64,000 nucleotides of DNA from Thalassotalea euphylliae (GTDB lineage: Bacteria; Pseudomonadota; Gammaproteobacteria; Enterobacterales; Alteromonadaceae), in NCBI RefSeq assembly GCF_003390395.1, contig NZ_QUOV01000001.1:62001-126000 (forward strand), read 5' to 3'. Below the pieces are notes generated by a model. That model saw only the letters and a program-made list of their open reading frames with translations, made no database searches and was not told the origin of the DNA. This document shows, piece after piece, positions 34,059 to 43,380 of this stretch. The position numbers and the translations under genes are program-made. Numbering within the stretch: the first letter of the stretch is position 1; every line of letters begins with the position of its first letter.

Positions 34059-37000
34059 ATGTTCGCCAATTGGCAATTAATCGTTGTTAGTTTTAGTTAT
34101 ATTGGCTTGCTGTTTGGTATTGCTTATCTTGGCGACAAGTATCGCCATCAGTTAACTAAACAGTGGCAGCCGCTAATTTATGCCATGACCATGGGCGTGT
34201 ATTGCACCTCGTGGAGCTTTTTAGGCACAACGGGGCAAGCGGCAACAGATTTTCTCTCTCATCTCCCAATTTTCTTGGGCCCCATTTTACTCTTTGTTTT
34301 CGCATGGCCGTTTTTGTTGCGCATGATCCGCGTCAGTATCAAGCTGAACCTGACATCGATTGCTGACTTGTTGGCGGCGCGCTTTGGTAAATCTCATAAT
34401 TTGGCGATTTTAGTAACGATCGTTGCTCTAGTTGGTACCATGCCGTATTTGGCATTGCAGCTAAAAGGCATTGTTTATTCATTTGAGCAATTGCAAGGCA
34501 GCTCGCCAATTAACACCACTCAGCTTGGCCTGATCATTAGCTTGGTTTTAGCAGGTTTCACTATTGTATTTGGCGTGCGTCAGCTCGATGTGACTGAGCG
34601 CCACCCGGGCGTAATGTTGGCTATAGCTTTTGAGTCTATGGTTAAACTGATTGCCTTTATCATTATTGGCGTGTTTGTTTGCTTCTTTTTGTTCGACTCG
34701 CCACAAGCCTTATGGCAGCAATCAAATGCTCAAGCACAAATAGCAAGCCAGTTAGAGTTTTCTAACTTAACTGGGTTATTGGCCATGTTAATTGTCGTGA
34801 TGGCGGCGTTTTTATCATTACCACGACAGTTTCAGGTGATGGTGGTTGAGCTGCAAGATGAGCGAGATACTCGACTGGCGCGTTCATTGTTCCCCATTTA
34901 CTTATTAATTTTTGCGTTGCTGGCGATTCCAATGGGCTTAGCGGGTAAAGAATTGTTAGGTAATCAAGTACCAGCAGATACCTACGTACTCTTTTTACCC
35001 GCCGTTGGTGGCCAGAACTGGATGTCATTACTGGCCTTTTTAGGAGCAATTTCGGCAGCCAGTTCTATGGTGATTATTGCCGCGATAGCACTTAGCACTA
35101 TGCTCAGCAATGAAATTGTTTTTCCATTGCTGTACCGTTATCGCGGTCGAAAACAAGATCTTTCATTCAATGAGTTTCGCGTTAACTTACTGAAAATAAG
35201 AAAGCTATTAGTGCTGTGTGTGATCATGCTGGGCTATATGGTGTTTTTACTGGCATCACCAGATACGTTAGCGGCGCTTGGCGTGGTGGCATTTGGCGCT
35301 TTTGCGCAACTAACCCCTGCATTGTTGGCTGCGTTCTATTGGCGAGGCGCTAGTTTAACGGGTGTTTTTGCCGGCATTTTAGTGGGTTTTTCGATGTGGC
35401 TGGTGTTGAGCTTTTTACCGCAAATGGGGCTGGGATTTGACGGTTATAGCGATGCTTTAGCTGAAAGTAGCACTATGGTTAGCTTATTGAGCTTGCTCGC
35501 TAACATTTTTGTCATGTACATCATTTCGCAAGTGAGTCGCCAAAGTGTGCAAGAACGCGTGCAAGCTTCAGTATTTCTTGAATGGCAGGCACCCGAGGCG
35601 AAGACCAAACAACACAAGAAAACTGTCAGCCCCAAAGAGCTTGAGCTACTGGTGTCGCGCTTTATTGGTCAGCAAAAAGCACGTGAGCATTTTACTGCGT
35701 TTAATGCCTCAGTGAATAAAGTCGTGATTGGTGCTGCGCAATATAATCAGCAATTATTGGAATTTACCGAAAACAAGCTGGCGAGCACAATGGGGGCATC
35801 GTCAGCGCGCTTGGTTTTGTCATCGGCACTAGAGGGGCGAGACTTTGCACTAGACGAACTGGCGATATTGGTGGAAGAAGCGTCGAGCCAACAGCAACGC
35901 TTTAGCCAATCACTGCTGCAAAGCGCCATTGAAAACGCCAGCGAAGGTATTTCCATTATTGATAAAGATCTTAATTTAGTGGCGTGGAATAAAAAGTATA
36001 TCGACTTATTCGGCTATTCAGAGTCTGTGGTGTATGTCGGTAGTCCAGTTGCTTCACTTATCCGCTTTAACCTTGAACGCGGGCTTTATGAAGCGGATCA
36101 AGTTGAGCAGCAAGTTCAGCGTCGTATCGATTTCCTTAGACAAGGTAGCCCGCATAGTTCAGAACGGGAACTTGGCGATAAGGTGATTCGTATTCAAGGA
36201 AATCCATTGCCAGATGGTGGTTTTGTGATGCTGTTTTCCGATATTAGTGCCTACCGTCAGGCGGAAAAAGTACTCAAAGATGCCAATGTAGATTTAGAAG
36301 CCTTAGTGGATGAGCGCACCGAAAAGCTGGCGAAAGTGAATCGTGAGTTGGCGCAAGCACGACACAAGGCCGAGCAAGCACATCAACAGAAAAGCTTGTA
36401 TTTAAAGGCTTGTAGCCACGATTTGATGCAGCCAATTGAGGCGGCGCGTTTGTTTAGTGAAGCCTTGGCAAATCAACCGTTATCAGCACAGCAGCAAAAG
36501 CAAGTTGAGAACATAGGTCACTCGCTCAAAGTCGCTAATGACTTATTGTCAGACTTGGCAGAAATCACTCGAATTGAGAGTGGTAAAATTAGCCCTGATG
36601 TTGAGCCATTTGCGCTGCAAAGCTTATTTGATGAAATTGCCAATGAGTTTTCACTCTCCGCTCAGCAACATGGTATGCGTTTCACCGTCAAGCCAACCAA
36701 GATTTGGGTGTACTCGGATCGCTACCTGCTAAGGCGCATGTTGCAAAACTTGATCACTAACGCATTTCGCTACGCCAGCCCTGGATGCTTGTTATTAGGG
36801 GTAAGACGCCGTGCCAATAAAGTACAGGTTCAAGTGATTGATACTGGGCCGGGTATCGCGCAAACGCAACAAGCACTGGTGTTTGAACAGTTCACTCAAC
36901 TGGCGAGTGAATCACAACACAAAGGCAAGGGCTTAGGGCTAGGCTTAAGCATTACCCAAGGGATCAGTCAGGTACTTGGTCACAAGTTATCGCTGCACTC

Positions 37001-37499
37001 GGAGCTCGGTCACGGCTGTTGCTTTGCCATTGACGTTCCGCGAATAGAAGCTGCGAGTAAACCTGTTGCTCAAGCGATTAAGCCAGTCGCACTCAATGGT
37101 ATTTGCGTGCTGTGTATTGATGATGACGAAGACGTGTTAGCTGGTATGGTGGAAATGCTTTCCAGTTGGCAGTGTGAGGTATTAGCGGCTAATAACGTCA
37201 CTAGTGCTGTTGAGATGTTTGAGCAACATAAGTTTAATATCGATATTCTTTTAGTGGATTACCAATTGTCAGCAACAGAAAATGGTATTGCATTAATCAA
37301 AACATTACGTGAGATGACGAATGTTTATCTGCCCGCTATTTTAGTTAGTGCAAGCAGTGAACAAGGGCTCAGCGACAACGCCGCTGGTGCAGATATCGGC
37401 TTTATGCGTAAAATGGTTAAACCTGCCGCTTTGAGGGCAATGATGAGTGCTAAGTTAAGTGAGCAACTGCACCGACAGTTTGTTGGTGAACGAGGCTAA
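34059..37499 (+). CDS. crbS: CrbS-type hybrid sensor histidine kinase with symporter domain
   Basis: 1146 residues. An SSS-like membrane domain (about 1-490) is followed by a STAC-like linker (about 515-600), a PAS domain (about 615-735, ENASEGISIIDKDLNLVAWN), a coiled coil, HisKA with phospho-acceptor His787 (CSHDLMQP), HATPase (about 850-1000: NLITNAFRYA, DTGPGIA, GKGLGLGLSI) and a receiver domain with Asp1067 (LLVDYQL). This is the architecture of CrbS of Vibrio and MxtR of Pseudomonas, which control acetate use through CrbR/ErdR. It is convergent with its likely partner crbR. Confidence 0.93.
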   Translation: MFANWQLIVVSFSYIGLLFGIAYLGDKYRHQLTKQWQPLIYAMTMGVYCTSWSFLGTTGQAATDFLSHLPIFLGPILLFVFAWPFLLRMIRVSIKLNLTSIADLLAARFGKSHNLAILVTIVALVGTMPYLALQLKGIVYSFEQLQGSSPINTTQLGLIISLVLAGFTIVFGVRQLDVTERHPGVMLAIAFESMVKLIAFIIIGVFVCFFLFDSPQALWQQSNAQAQIASQLEFSNLTGLLAMLIVVMAAFLSLPRQFQVMVVELQDERDTRLARSLFPIYLLIFALLAIPMGLAGKELLGNQVPADTYVLFLPAVGGQNWMSLLAFLGAISAASSMVIIAAIALSTMLSNEIVFPLLYRYRGRKQDLSFNEFRVNLLKIRKLLVLCVIMLGYMVFLLASPDTLAALGVVAFGAFAQLTPALLAAFYWRGASLTGVFAGILVGFSMWLVLSFLPQMGLGFDGYSDALAESSTMVSLLSLLANIFVMYIISQVSRQSVQERVQASVFLEWQAPEAKTKQHKKTVSPKELELLVSRFIGQQKAREHFTAFNASVNKVVIGAAQYNQQLLEFTENKLASTMGASSARLVLSSALEGRDFALDELAILVEEASSQQQRFSQSLLQSAIENASEGISIIDKDLNLVAWNKKYIDLFGYSESVVYVGSPVASLIRFNLERGLYEADQVEQQVQRRIDFLRQGSPHSSERELGDKVIRIQGNPLPDGGFVMLFSDISAYRQAEKVLKDANVDLEALVDERTEKLAKVNRELAQARHKAEQAHQQKSLYLKACSHDLMQPIEAARLFSEALANQPLSAQQQKQVENIGHSLKVANDLLSDLAEITRIESGKISPDVEPFALQSLFDEIANEFSLSAQQHGMRFTVKPTKIWVYSDRYLLRRMLQNLITNAFRYASPGCLLLGVRRRANKVQVQVIDTGPGIAQTQQALVFEQFTQLASESQHKGKGLGLGLSITQGISQVLGHKLSLHSELGHGCCFAIDVPRIEAASKPVAQAIKPVALNGICVLCIDDDEDVLAGMVEMLSSWQCEVLAANNVTSAVEMFEQHKFNIDILLVDYQLSATENGIALIKTLREMTNVYLPAILVSASSEQGLSDNAAGADIGFMRKMVKPAALRAMMSAKLSEQLHRQFVGERG

Positions 37500-37550
37500 T
37501 CGCTTGCGCAGGTCGCCTCGCTAAGTCAACGCTAATTGTTGCTAATGACA

Positions 37551-38207
37551 CTAGTGTGAAAAGTCATGATCGCCTAAGTCTAATTGACTAATGGCAATCA
37601 CTGCCTGCGTGCGATTGCGGACATTTAATTTCTTAAATATCGCTGTGGCATGTGCCTTAATCGTGGCTTCTGAGACATTCAGGTCATAGGCGATCTGCTT
37701 ATTAAGCATACCTTCGGCGAACATCAGTAATATTTTATGCTGTTGTTGGGTTAGGCTAGCGACGCGCTCGGCAATATCATGACACTCATCTGCTGCTGAG
37801 TGCGCACTGAACTGGGCGGGTAGCCATTGTTTACCGGCAAGCACTTCGAGAATTGCTTGATAGATAATGTCTATTGGCGTTGATTTTGGAATAAAGCCAA
37901 CAGCACCAAGGTCGATAGCCTTATTCATCGTATCGTTATCTTCGTGCGCAGACATAATCACCACCGGAATTTGCGGGTGGTTTTTCCGGATATTGATCAA
38001 GTTGTTAAAGCCGTGGCCGCCAGGGATGTTTAAATCTAAAATCAGCAGGTCAGCATCTTGGTGTGTAGCAAGCTGCTGCTCCAATTCACCGATGGTTTCT
38101 GCGTCCAGCCATTGGCATTGAGTGATCTTCTGCGAAAGCGTTGTCAACAGTGCCTGTCGAAATAACGGATGATCGTCAGCTATTATTATTTTATCTGGCT
38201 GAATCAT
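37551..38207 (-). CDS. crbR: LuxR/NarL-family response regulator CrbR
   Basis: 218 residues. Receiver domain with acidic pair DD11-12, phospho-acceptor Asp58 (LLILDLNIPGG) and a lysine in FIPKST. C-terminal LuxR helix-turn-helix (LTQQQHKILLMFAEGMLNKQIAYDLNVSEATIKAHATAIFKKLNVRNRTQAVI). In other gammaproteobacteria the CrbS partner of this type activates acs. The position next to crbS and acs supports the name. Tail-to-tail with crbS (51 bp). Confidence 0.88.
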   Translation of the reverse strand: MIQPDKIIIADDHPLFRQALLTTLSQKITQCQWLDAETIGELEQQLATHQDADLLILDLNIPGGHGFNNLINIRKNHPQIPVVIMSAHEDNDTMNKAIDLGAVGFIPKSTPIDIIYQAILEVLAGKQWLPAQFSAHSAADECHDIAERVASLTQQQHKILLMFAEGMLNKQIAYDLNVSEATIKAHATAIFKKLNVRNRTQAVIAISQLDLGDHDFSH

Positions 38208-38309
38208 ACATTTATCCTATTGTAATAGCCCAAAAGGGTTAGCTGTATGGGACTATAGCGTATGTTAATTGCAATTGAAAACGTAAAATATAGCGCCACT
38301 TTTGCGATC

Positions 38310-38337
38310 AAAAAAGGCGGCTTGTTGCCACCTTTTT
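38310..38337 (-). terminator. intrinsic terminator after pepD
   Basis: AAAAAGGCGGC / GCCACCTTTTT with one mismatch and a 5-nt loop, followed by Ts on the minus strand, about 30 bp past the pepD stop. Confidence 0.7.
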
Positions 38338-38365
38338 AACAGATAACGTTTGCTTTATTTAAACG

Positions 38366-39835
38366 TTATTTTGCAGGGATGTTTTTCAGTACCGCTAACA
38401 ATAATTGCCAGTATTGACCAACGGTTTCAACGTTCACTTTTTCATCAGGTGAATGCGGGAATTTAATGGTTGGGCCAAATGAAACCATATCCCAATGTGG
38501 ATAGGCGGTTTTAAATAAACCACACTCTAGACCTGCGTGAATCACCATAATTTCAGGCAATTTACCAAATTCTGCCTGATAGGTTTCACGAACTACCTGC
38601 ATAATTGGTGAGCTGGTATCTGGTTGCCAGCCAGGGTAGGCACCCGTAAATTCGATATCGGCACCCGCTAATTCAAATACTGAGCGCACGGTTTCTTCAG
38701 TGGCTAAGCGACCATCGTCATGCAAGCTACGGATCAAGGTTTGTGCAACAAACTTACTGCCTTTAGTGCGCATCACACCTAGGTTAAGCGAAGTTTCGAC
38801 AATGCCTTCAATATCATCACTCATGCGAATAACGCCGTTAGGGCAGGCATTTAGCGCATTTAGAATTGTTAACTGGCACGCTTTTGACCAACACTGTTCA
38901 AAATCTTCTGGCGAGATCAACAGCATATCCAGATCCGTTTCAATCGCTTTTAGATTGTCTTTAGCTTGCGCTAGATAGTCAGCTACTGCTTTTGTTAATG
39001 CCGGGACATGTTGCTTGGCAACGACAAAACTGGCATTTGCTTCACGTGGAATGGCATTGCGCAAGCTACCACCGTTTAGCTCGGTTAACTGAATATCAAA
39101 CTGTTTAACAGCACTCAATAAGAAGCGCACGAGCAACTTATTGGCATTGGCGCGACCCGTATGAATATCAACACCTGAGTGGCCACCTTTTAAACCTGAC
39201 AGCGACAGGTTAAATGCCTGATAATCAGCAGGCACAGCTTCAGTTTCAATGGCAAAGGTTGCATTGCCATCAATACCACCAGCGCAGCCCATGTACACTT
39301 CACCTTCTTGTTCAGAGTCGGTGTTGATTAGAATCTCGCCGTCAAACTCACCTGACTGTAAGCCAAATGCGCCTGTCATACCTGCTTCTTCATCAATGGT
39401 TACTAGCACTTCAAGTGGGCCATGTGCGATATCATCACTTGCCAGTACGGCTAATGCCGATGCTAAACCGATACCATTATCGGCACCTAAGGTTGTGTCT
39501 TTGGCGGTTACCCACAGGCCATCGGCTTCTTCAACTGTGTATGGCTGAATGGGGTCGGTTAAAAAGTCGTGTTCAGTACCGCTATTTTTTTGCGGCACCA
39601 TGTCCATATGCGCTTGAAGAATAACGCCTTTTCTAGCTTCCATGCCTGCGCTTGCTGGTTTCTTTAGAATTAGATTACCAACAGCGTCTTCTTTCACTGC
39701 GATGCCTTGTTCTTTCGCCCATGACTGGATCCAAGCGGAAATCGCTTGTTCGTGTTTAGACGGGTGAGGGATGCTGCAAATACGGTCAAATAATTGCCAC
39801 AGTGAGTTGGGGGTAAGTTGTGCTAGTTGCGACAT
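38366..39835 (-). CDS. pepD: aminoacyl-histidine dipeptidase (peptidase D)
   Basis: 489 residues of the M20 metallopeptidase family. Metal ligands and catalytic residues are visible in LQAHMDMVPQKN, LGADNGIGLA and TIDEEAGMTGAFGL. The GLKGGHSGVDIH dimerisation-domain segment and HAGLECGLF near the C-terminus complete the PepD pattern. It cleaves Xaa-His dipeptides such as carnosine. A TTG at 39850 is in frame, but the ATG at 39835 with AAAGG 7 nt before it is the likely start. A strong terminator hairpin lies only 18 bp upstream (39853-39890). Confidence 0.94.
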   Translation of the reverse strand: MSQLAQLTPNSLWQLFDRICSIPHPSKHEQAISAWIQSWAKEQGIAVKEDAVGNLILKKPASAGMEARKGVILQAHMDMVPQKNSGTEHDFLTDPIQPYTVEEADGLWVTAKDTTLGADNGIGLASALAVLASDDIAHGPLEVLVTIDEEAGMTGAFGLQSGEFDGEILINTDSEQEGEVYMGCAGGIDGNATFAIETEAVPADYQAFNLSLSGLKGGHSGVDIHTGRANANKLLVRFLLSAVKQFDIQLTELNGGSLRNAIPREANASFVVAKQHVPALTKAVADYLAQAKDNLKAIETDLDMLLISPEDFEQCWSKACQLTILNALNACPNGVIRMSDDIEGIVETSLNLGVMRTKGSKFVAQTLIRSLHDDGRLATEETVRSVFELAGADIEFTGAYPGWQPDTSSPIMQVVRETYQAEFGKLPEIMVIHAGLECGLFKTAYPHWDMVSFGPTIKFPHSPDEKVNVETVGQYWQLLLAVLKNIPAK

Positions 39836-39852
39836 GGTTTTACCTTTCAATT

Positions 39853-39890
39853 AAAAAACGCCAGCTCTCTATCAGGCGAGAAGCTGGCGC
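39853..39890 (-). terminator. terminator hairpin in the pepD leader (possible attenuator)
   Basis: On the minus strand AGCGCCAGCT...AGCTGGCG form a stem of 8 bp or more with a 15-nt loop, directly followed by TTTTTT. The T-run ends 17 nt before the pepD ATG, with the ribosome-binding site between them. Transcripts reaching pepD from any upstream promoter must pass this structure. Confidence 0.75.
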
Positions 39891-39912
39891 TGTTAGAATA
39901 TTTTATTTGGTT

Positions 39913-40123
39913 ATACCAATTTCAATAAATACTTGATCATTCTGGCTGGTTAAAACGCTCATCAACTGTGTTGTTATTTTTGAAATTAGAACAACTAGTT
40001 ACCAAAAAATAACGCCTTGCCTACATGGATGTAGGTACTTAGGTTTTGCAGGGAGCATAAAACCTGTGTTTATGAACCTTTTTCCTACGCCATAATTGAT
40101 CAACTAATTAATTCAATTGGTAT
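39913..40123. repeat. inverted-repeat element related to 14199-14462 (copy 2)
   Basis: Starts ATACCAATTTCAATAAATAC and ends CAATTGGTAT; the ends are inverted repeats of the same family as at 14199. Shared internal words include ATTAGAACAA and TTGATCAA, and CCTACAT/ATGTAGG forms an inner hairpin. The rest has diverged. It fills the gap between slmA and pepD. No ORF. Confidence 0.7.
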
Positions 40124-40128
40124 TAGGC

Positions 40129-40713
40129 TTATTTGCTTGCCATTAAAAATTGCCATTGTTCATTAAATTCATCGCTTGGCTTTTTGCTAAAACCAGAGCG
40201 CACGTATTGGCTAATTTTACCTTCAGCAAACGAGACTAATAAATTCGCAAGTGCCTGCTCTGAGATCTCAAAACCTTTACCTTCACGCAGCTTGCGCTCG
40301 CGTAAGACCTGCTTAAATTGAGACTCGAGTTTTTCAAAAAACTGGTTAACGCGCAAACGCAAGCGCTCGTTTTCACCCATCAGCGCGTCGCCAGATAAGA
40401 TACGGCACATACCAGGGTTGCGCTCTGCAAAAATCAGCAACACATGCAAAATATGATGGCAGCGGATCACCGCTTCTTTGTGGTCTGATAAAATTAGGTT
40501 AATGCGAGAAAAAATCGATTCTTCAATAAACTCAATTAAGCCTTCGAACATGCGGGCCTTCGACGGAAAGTGGCGGTAAAGCGCGGCTTCAGAGACACCT
40601 ACTTCGGCGGCAAGTTTAGCAGTGGTAATACGCTGTCCAGGACTTGATTGCAGCATCATAGCCAAGCATTCAAGAATTTGCTGTTTACGATTCGGTTTTT
40701 CGGTGGTTGACAT
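40129..40713 (-). CDS. slmA: nucleoid occlusion factor SlmA
   Basis: 194-residue TetR-fold protein with [55 protein letters not shown], the SlmA helix-turn-helix. It binds chromosomal SBS sites and blocks FtsZ rings over the nucleoid. It lies just downstream of coaBC, the common gammaproteobacterial arrangement, but with a 125-bp gap that contains a stem-loop (40764-40788). Confidence 0.94.
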   Translation of the reverse strand: MSTTEKPNRKQQILECLAMMLQSSPGQRITTAKLAAEVGVSEAALYRHFPSKARMFEGLIEFIEESIFSRINLILSDHKEAVIRCHHILHVLLIFAERNPGMCRILSGDALMGENERLRLRVNQFFEKLESQFKQVLRERKLREGKGFEISEQALANLLVSFAEGKISQYVRSGFSKKPSDEFNEQWQFLMASK

Positions 40714-40763
40714 CTAAAACTTCTCAGTCGAATTGTTATTGATTTTATCGCCGTAATTTTAGC

Positions 40764-40788
40764 GGCTTGATGATACTAACATCAAGCC
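40764..40788. other. stem-loop between coaBC and slmA
   Basis: GGCTTGATG / CATCAAGCC, a perfect 9-bp stem with a 7-nt loop, about 50 bp after the coaBC stop. No T-run on the minus strand; plausible as an RNA-processing or partial termination signal. Confidence 0.4.
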
Positions 40789-40838
40789 AACGGGCACAAA
40801 TATGATGTAGCGCAATAATTACGTTAGTAAGCAAACAC

Positions 40839-42050
40839 TTACGATTTGAGCTCTGCTTTTGCTGAAATAATCGCCACAAGATCTTTTGCTAACTGTGTTT
40901 TGCTGGCCAGCGAAAGCTCGGTTTTATCGGTTGCTGAAAACACGGTTAAGGCGTTGTCATCGCTGTTAAAGCCTTGACCTGCAACAGACACATTATTTGC
41001 TGCAATCAAATCTAGACTCTTGCGCTGTAATTTACCACGTGCATATTGTTCGACGTCTTGCGTTTCTGCGGCAAATCCCACAGTAAACGGACGGTTTTCG
41101 GTTAGCGCGGCAACATCGGCAACAATGTCAGGGTTTTTTACCATGTTGATTTGCATAGCATCTTCGTGTTTTTTGATTTTTTGCTCGGCAACTTGTGCAA
41201 CGCGGTAGTCGGCTACAGCCGCACATGCCACAAAGACATCTGCTTTTGGCGCGTTGGCAAGCGCTTGCTGGTGCATTTCTTGCGCGCTAACGACAGGTAC
41301 ATGCTGGCTGTGACTTGGCGGTGTTAATTTTGTTGGTCCAGAGATCAACGTGACATTAGCGCCAGCTTCAATCGCCGCTTGTGCTATCGCGTAACCCATT
41401 TTGCCTGAGCTATGGTTGGAAATATAACGCACAGGATCTATCGGTTCTTGTGTTGGGCCAGCAGTTATGACCCAGTGCTGGCCGGCGAGCACTTGTTGGT
41501 CGCGAGCAAACAGCTCAGTTACAGCACTGACTAATTCAGGCACATCTAACATGCGTCCTAAACCAACATCACCACAAGCCTGTTCACCAGCTGCTGGACC
41601 AAATTGTTTGATGCCAAACTTAGCCAATTCATCAAGGTTTCGTTGGGTGATAGGGTTGTGCCACATTTGTTGATTCATTGCTGGTGCGATGGCAACAGGT
41701 GCCGCTGTTGCTAACGCAATAGTCGTCAATAAATCATCTGCCATACCGTGAGCGAGTTTGGCAATGGTGTTTGCTGTTGCTGGCGCGACAAGAATCAAGT
41801 CGGCCCATTTCGCTAACTCGATATGTCCCATGGCTAATTCGGCTTGCGGGTCGAGTAAATCGTCAGCAACTGGATTAGCAGAAACCGCTTGCAGCGATAG
41901 TGAGCTAACAAATGCTTTCGCTGATTCCGTGATGACCACGCGAACATTCGCGCCTTGTTCTTTTAAGCGTCTAACGAGCTCAGGTCCCTTGTACGCGGCA
42001 ATCCCACCAGTAATACCTAAGACAATGTTTTTATTGTGTAAAATTTGCAT
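40839..42050 (-). CDS. coaBC: bifunctional phosphopantothenoylcysteine decarboxylase/phosphopantothenate--cysteine ligase
   Basis: 403 residues. The N-terminal flavoprotein (CoaC) domain has [26 protein letters not shown] and the Cys-containing [13 protein letters not shown] loop. The C-terminal CoaB domain begins near residue 190 with [31 protein letters not shown] and contains CAAVADYRV. It makes 4'-phosphopantetheine from phosphopantothenate in CoA synthesis. It is divergent from radC, with 108 bp between the starts. Confidence 0.96.
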   Translation of the reverse strand: MQILHNKNIVLGITGGIAAYKGPELVRRLKEQGANVRVVITESAKAFVSSLSLQAVSANPVADDLLDPQAELAMGHIELAKWADLILVAPATANTIAKLAHGMADDLLTTIALATAAPVAIAPAMNQQMWHNPITQRNLDELAKFGIKQFGPAAGEQACGDVGLGRMLDVPELVSAVTELFARDQQVLAGQHWVITAGPTQEPIDPVRYISNHSSGKMGYAIAQAAIEAGANVTLISGPTKLTPPSHSQHVPVVSAQEMHQQALANAPKADVFVACAAVADYRVAQVAEQKIKKHEDAMQINMVKNPDIVADVAALTENRPFTVGFAAETQDVEQYARGKLQRKSLDLIAANNVSVAGQGFNSDDNALTVFSATDKTELSLASKTQLAKDLVAIISAKAELKS

Positions 42051-42158
42051 ACGCTGCTAATCTTAAAGCACTTCTGCTCAATATAAATACGAATGGGCAG
42101 CAGTATATCAGGGATGAGATGTCAGCATAAGAGTCAGCGAGAGATAAGGAGCACATGG

Positions 42159-42830
42159 ATGTTAAAGACATGGCCAGCACAGGAAAGGCCGCGTGAAAAG
42201 TTGTTGAGTCAAGGAGCGCAGTCACTCAGTGATGCTGAGCTCTTGGCAATATTTTTACGCACCGGAGTAAAGGGTTGCTCGGTGGTTGATTTGGCTCGCC
42301 AGCTGCTCAACAGTTTTGGCAGTATTGCCGCTATTTACCAAGCCAGCATGCAAGATTTTTGTCAGCACCATGGCTTAGGGCAAGCTAAATATGTTCAGCT
42401 GCAAGCATGTTTAGAAATGTCTAAACGCTATCTTAAAGAGCAAGTTGGCGAGCAGCACTATTTAACCAGTTCTAGCGATACCAAAAATTATTTAATTTCA
42501 GAGCTTCGTGGTGAACGCCATGAAGTGTTTGGCGTTGTTTTGCTTAATAGTCAGCATCAAGTAATTGGCTTTGAACGATTATTTGAGGGGACAATAGACG
42601 CCGCTGCGGTATACCCGCGTGTTGTTGTCGAAAATGTCCTGTTACAAAGTGCTGCGGCCGTAATTTTGGTTCACAATCATCCATCTGGATTGGCGACACC
42701 GAGCGAGGCAGATCAGCGTATTACGCAGCGGTTAATTCAGGCGTTGGCCTTGATTGAGGTAAAAGTACTCGATCATTTAATTATCGCTAAGCATCAGTGT
42801 TATTCATTTGCAGAGCATGGGCAATTATAA
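42159..42830 (+). CDS. radC: RadC/UPF0758 JAMM-domain protein
   Basis: 223 residues. N-terminal helix-hairpin-helix (RPREKLLSQGAQSLSDAELLAIFLRTG) and a JAMM metal-binding motif HNHPSGLATPSEAD. Despite its name the function is not firmly known. The open frame runs from 42093, but AAGGAG 8 nt before the ATG at 42159, and homology starting there, fix the start. It is next to coaBC as in many gammaproteobacteria. Confidence 0.94.
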   Translation: MLKTWPAQERPREKLLSQGAQSLSDAELLAIFLRTGVKGCSVVDLARQLLNSFGSIAAIYQASMQDFCQHHGLGQAKYVQLQACLEMSKRYLKEQVGEQHYLTSSSDTKNYLISELRGERHEVFGVVLLNSQHQVIGFERLFEGTIDAAAVYPRVVVENVLLQSAAAVILVHNHPSGLATPSEADQRITQRLIQALALIEVKVLDHLIIAKHQCYSFAEHGQL

Positions 42831-42891
42831 AGCGGTTGCAAATCAGCATAATGGCAGCTAATTTTAGCTTAATAAGGGAACAATTATCCCG

Positions 42892-42987
42892 ATGAACAAA
42901 GTACTGAGCAATGTACTGAACAAAGTTTTAAGCAAAGTATTTTCAATCAAAAGCAACAAGCAAGGATTGTCTTATGACCGACAGTAG
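42892..42987 (+). CDS. possible 31-residue leader peptide overlapping the PilZ gene
   Basis: ATG at 42892 gives MNKVLSNVLNKVLSKVFSIK and then SNKQGLSYDRQ. The DNA contains imperfect direct repeats (AACAAAGTACTG, AGCAATGTACTG, AACAAAGTTTTA, AGCAAAGTATTT). The frame overlaps the PilZ start (42974) by 14 bases. The peptide is amphipathic in pattern. No strong ribosome-binding site is visible, so it may be only a tandem repeat. Confidence 0.3.
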   Translation: MNKVLSNVLNKVLSKVFSIKSNKQGLSYDRQ

Positions 42988-43285
42988 TAACCATGAGATG
43001 GAAAGGCGTCAATCAATTCGATTAGATATGGAAAAAGAACTGGTCACCGTCAGCTGGTCTGACAGTGATGGCAGGCAGTGGACAAAAACCTTGGCTTGTT
43101 TAGATTTTTCGCGCGGTGGTGTGCGAGTCGATAGCGATATGGCAATTGCAGAAAATACGCAAGTGGTGATCACCTTTAAATCTAACAGTTCAGCGCAGCA
43201 AGAGTTTGATTGTACTGTGTTGCGTTGCATTGAGCAGCCAACGGGCTGGTATGAAGTTGCCTTCACGTTAGATGATAAGAAGTAA
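42974..43285 (+). CDS. PilZ domain protein
   Basis: 103 residues. ERRQSIRLD carries an RxxxR-type switch and LDFSRGGVRVD fits the D/NxSxxG motif, so c-di-GMP binding is likely. A single PilZ domain without an effector suggests a receptor that acts on another protein. It lies between radC and the ParA-like gene with short gaps, but no motility genes are nearby. Confidence 0.88.
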   Translation: MTDSSNHEMERRQSIRLDMEKELVTVSWSDSDGRQWTKTLACLDFSRGGVRVDSDMAIAENTQVVITFKSNSSAQQEFDCTVLRCIEQPTGWYEVAFTLDDKK

Positions 43286-43380
43286 GCGTTAAGTGCACAC
43301 AGCGATGTGAGATGATATTTGAACTATACTGGTGTACAAGTAAACAAGAACTCTACCTGTTTTGATAGGAAGTTAGCAGC

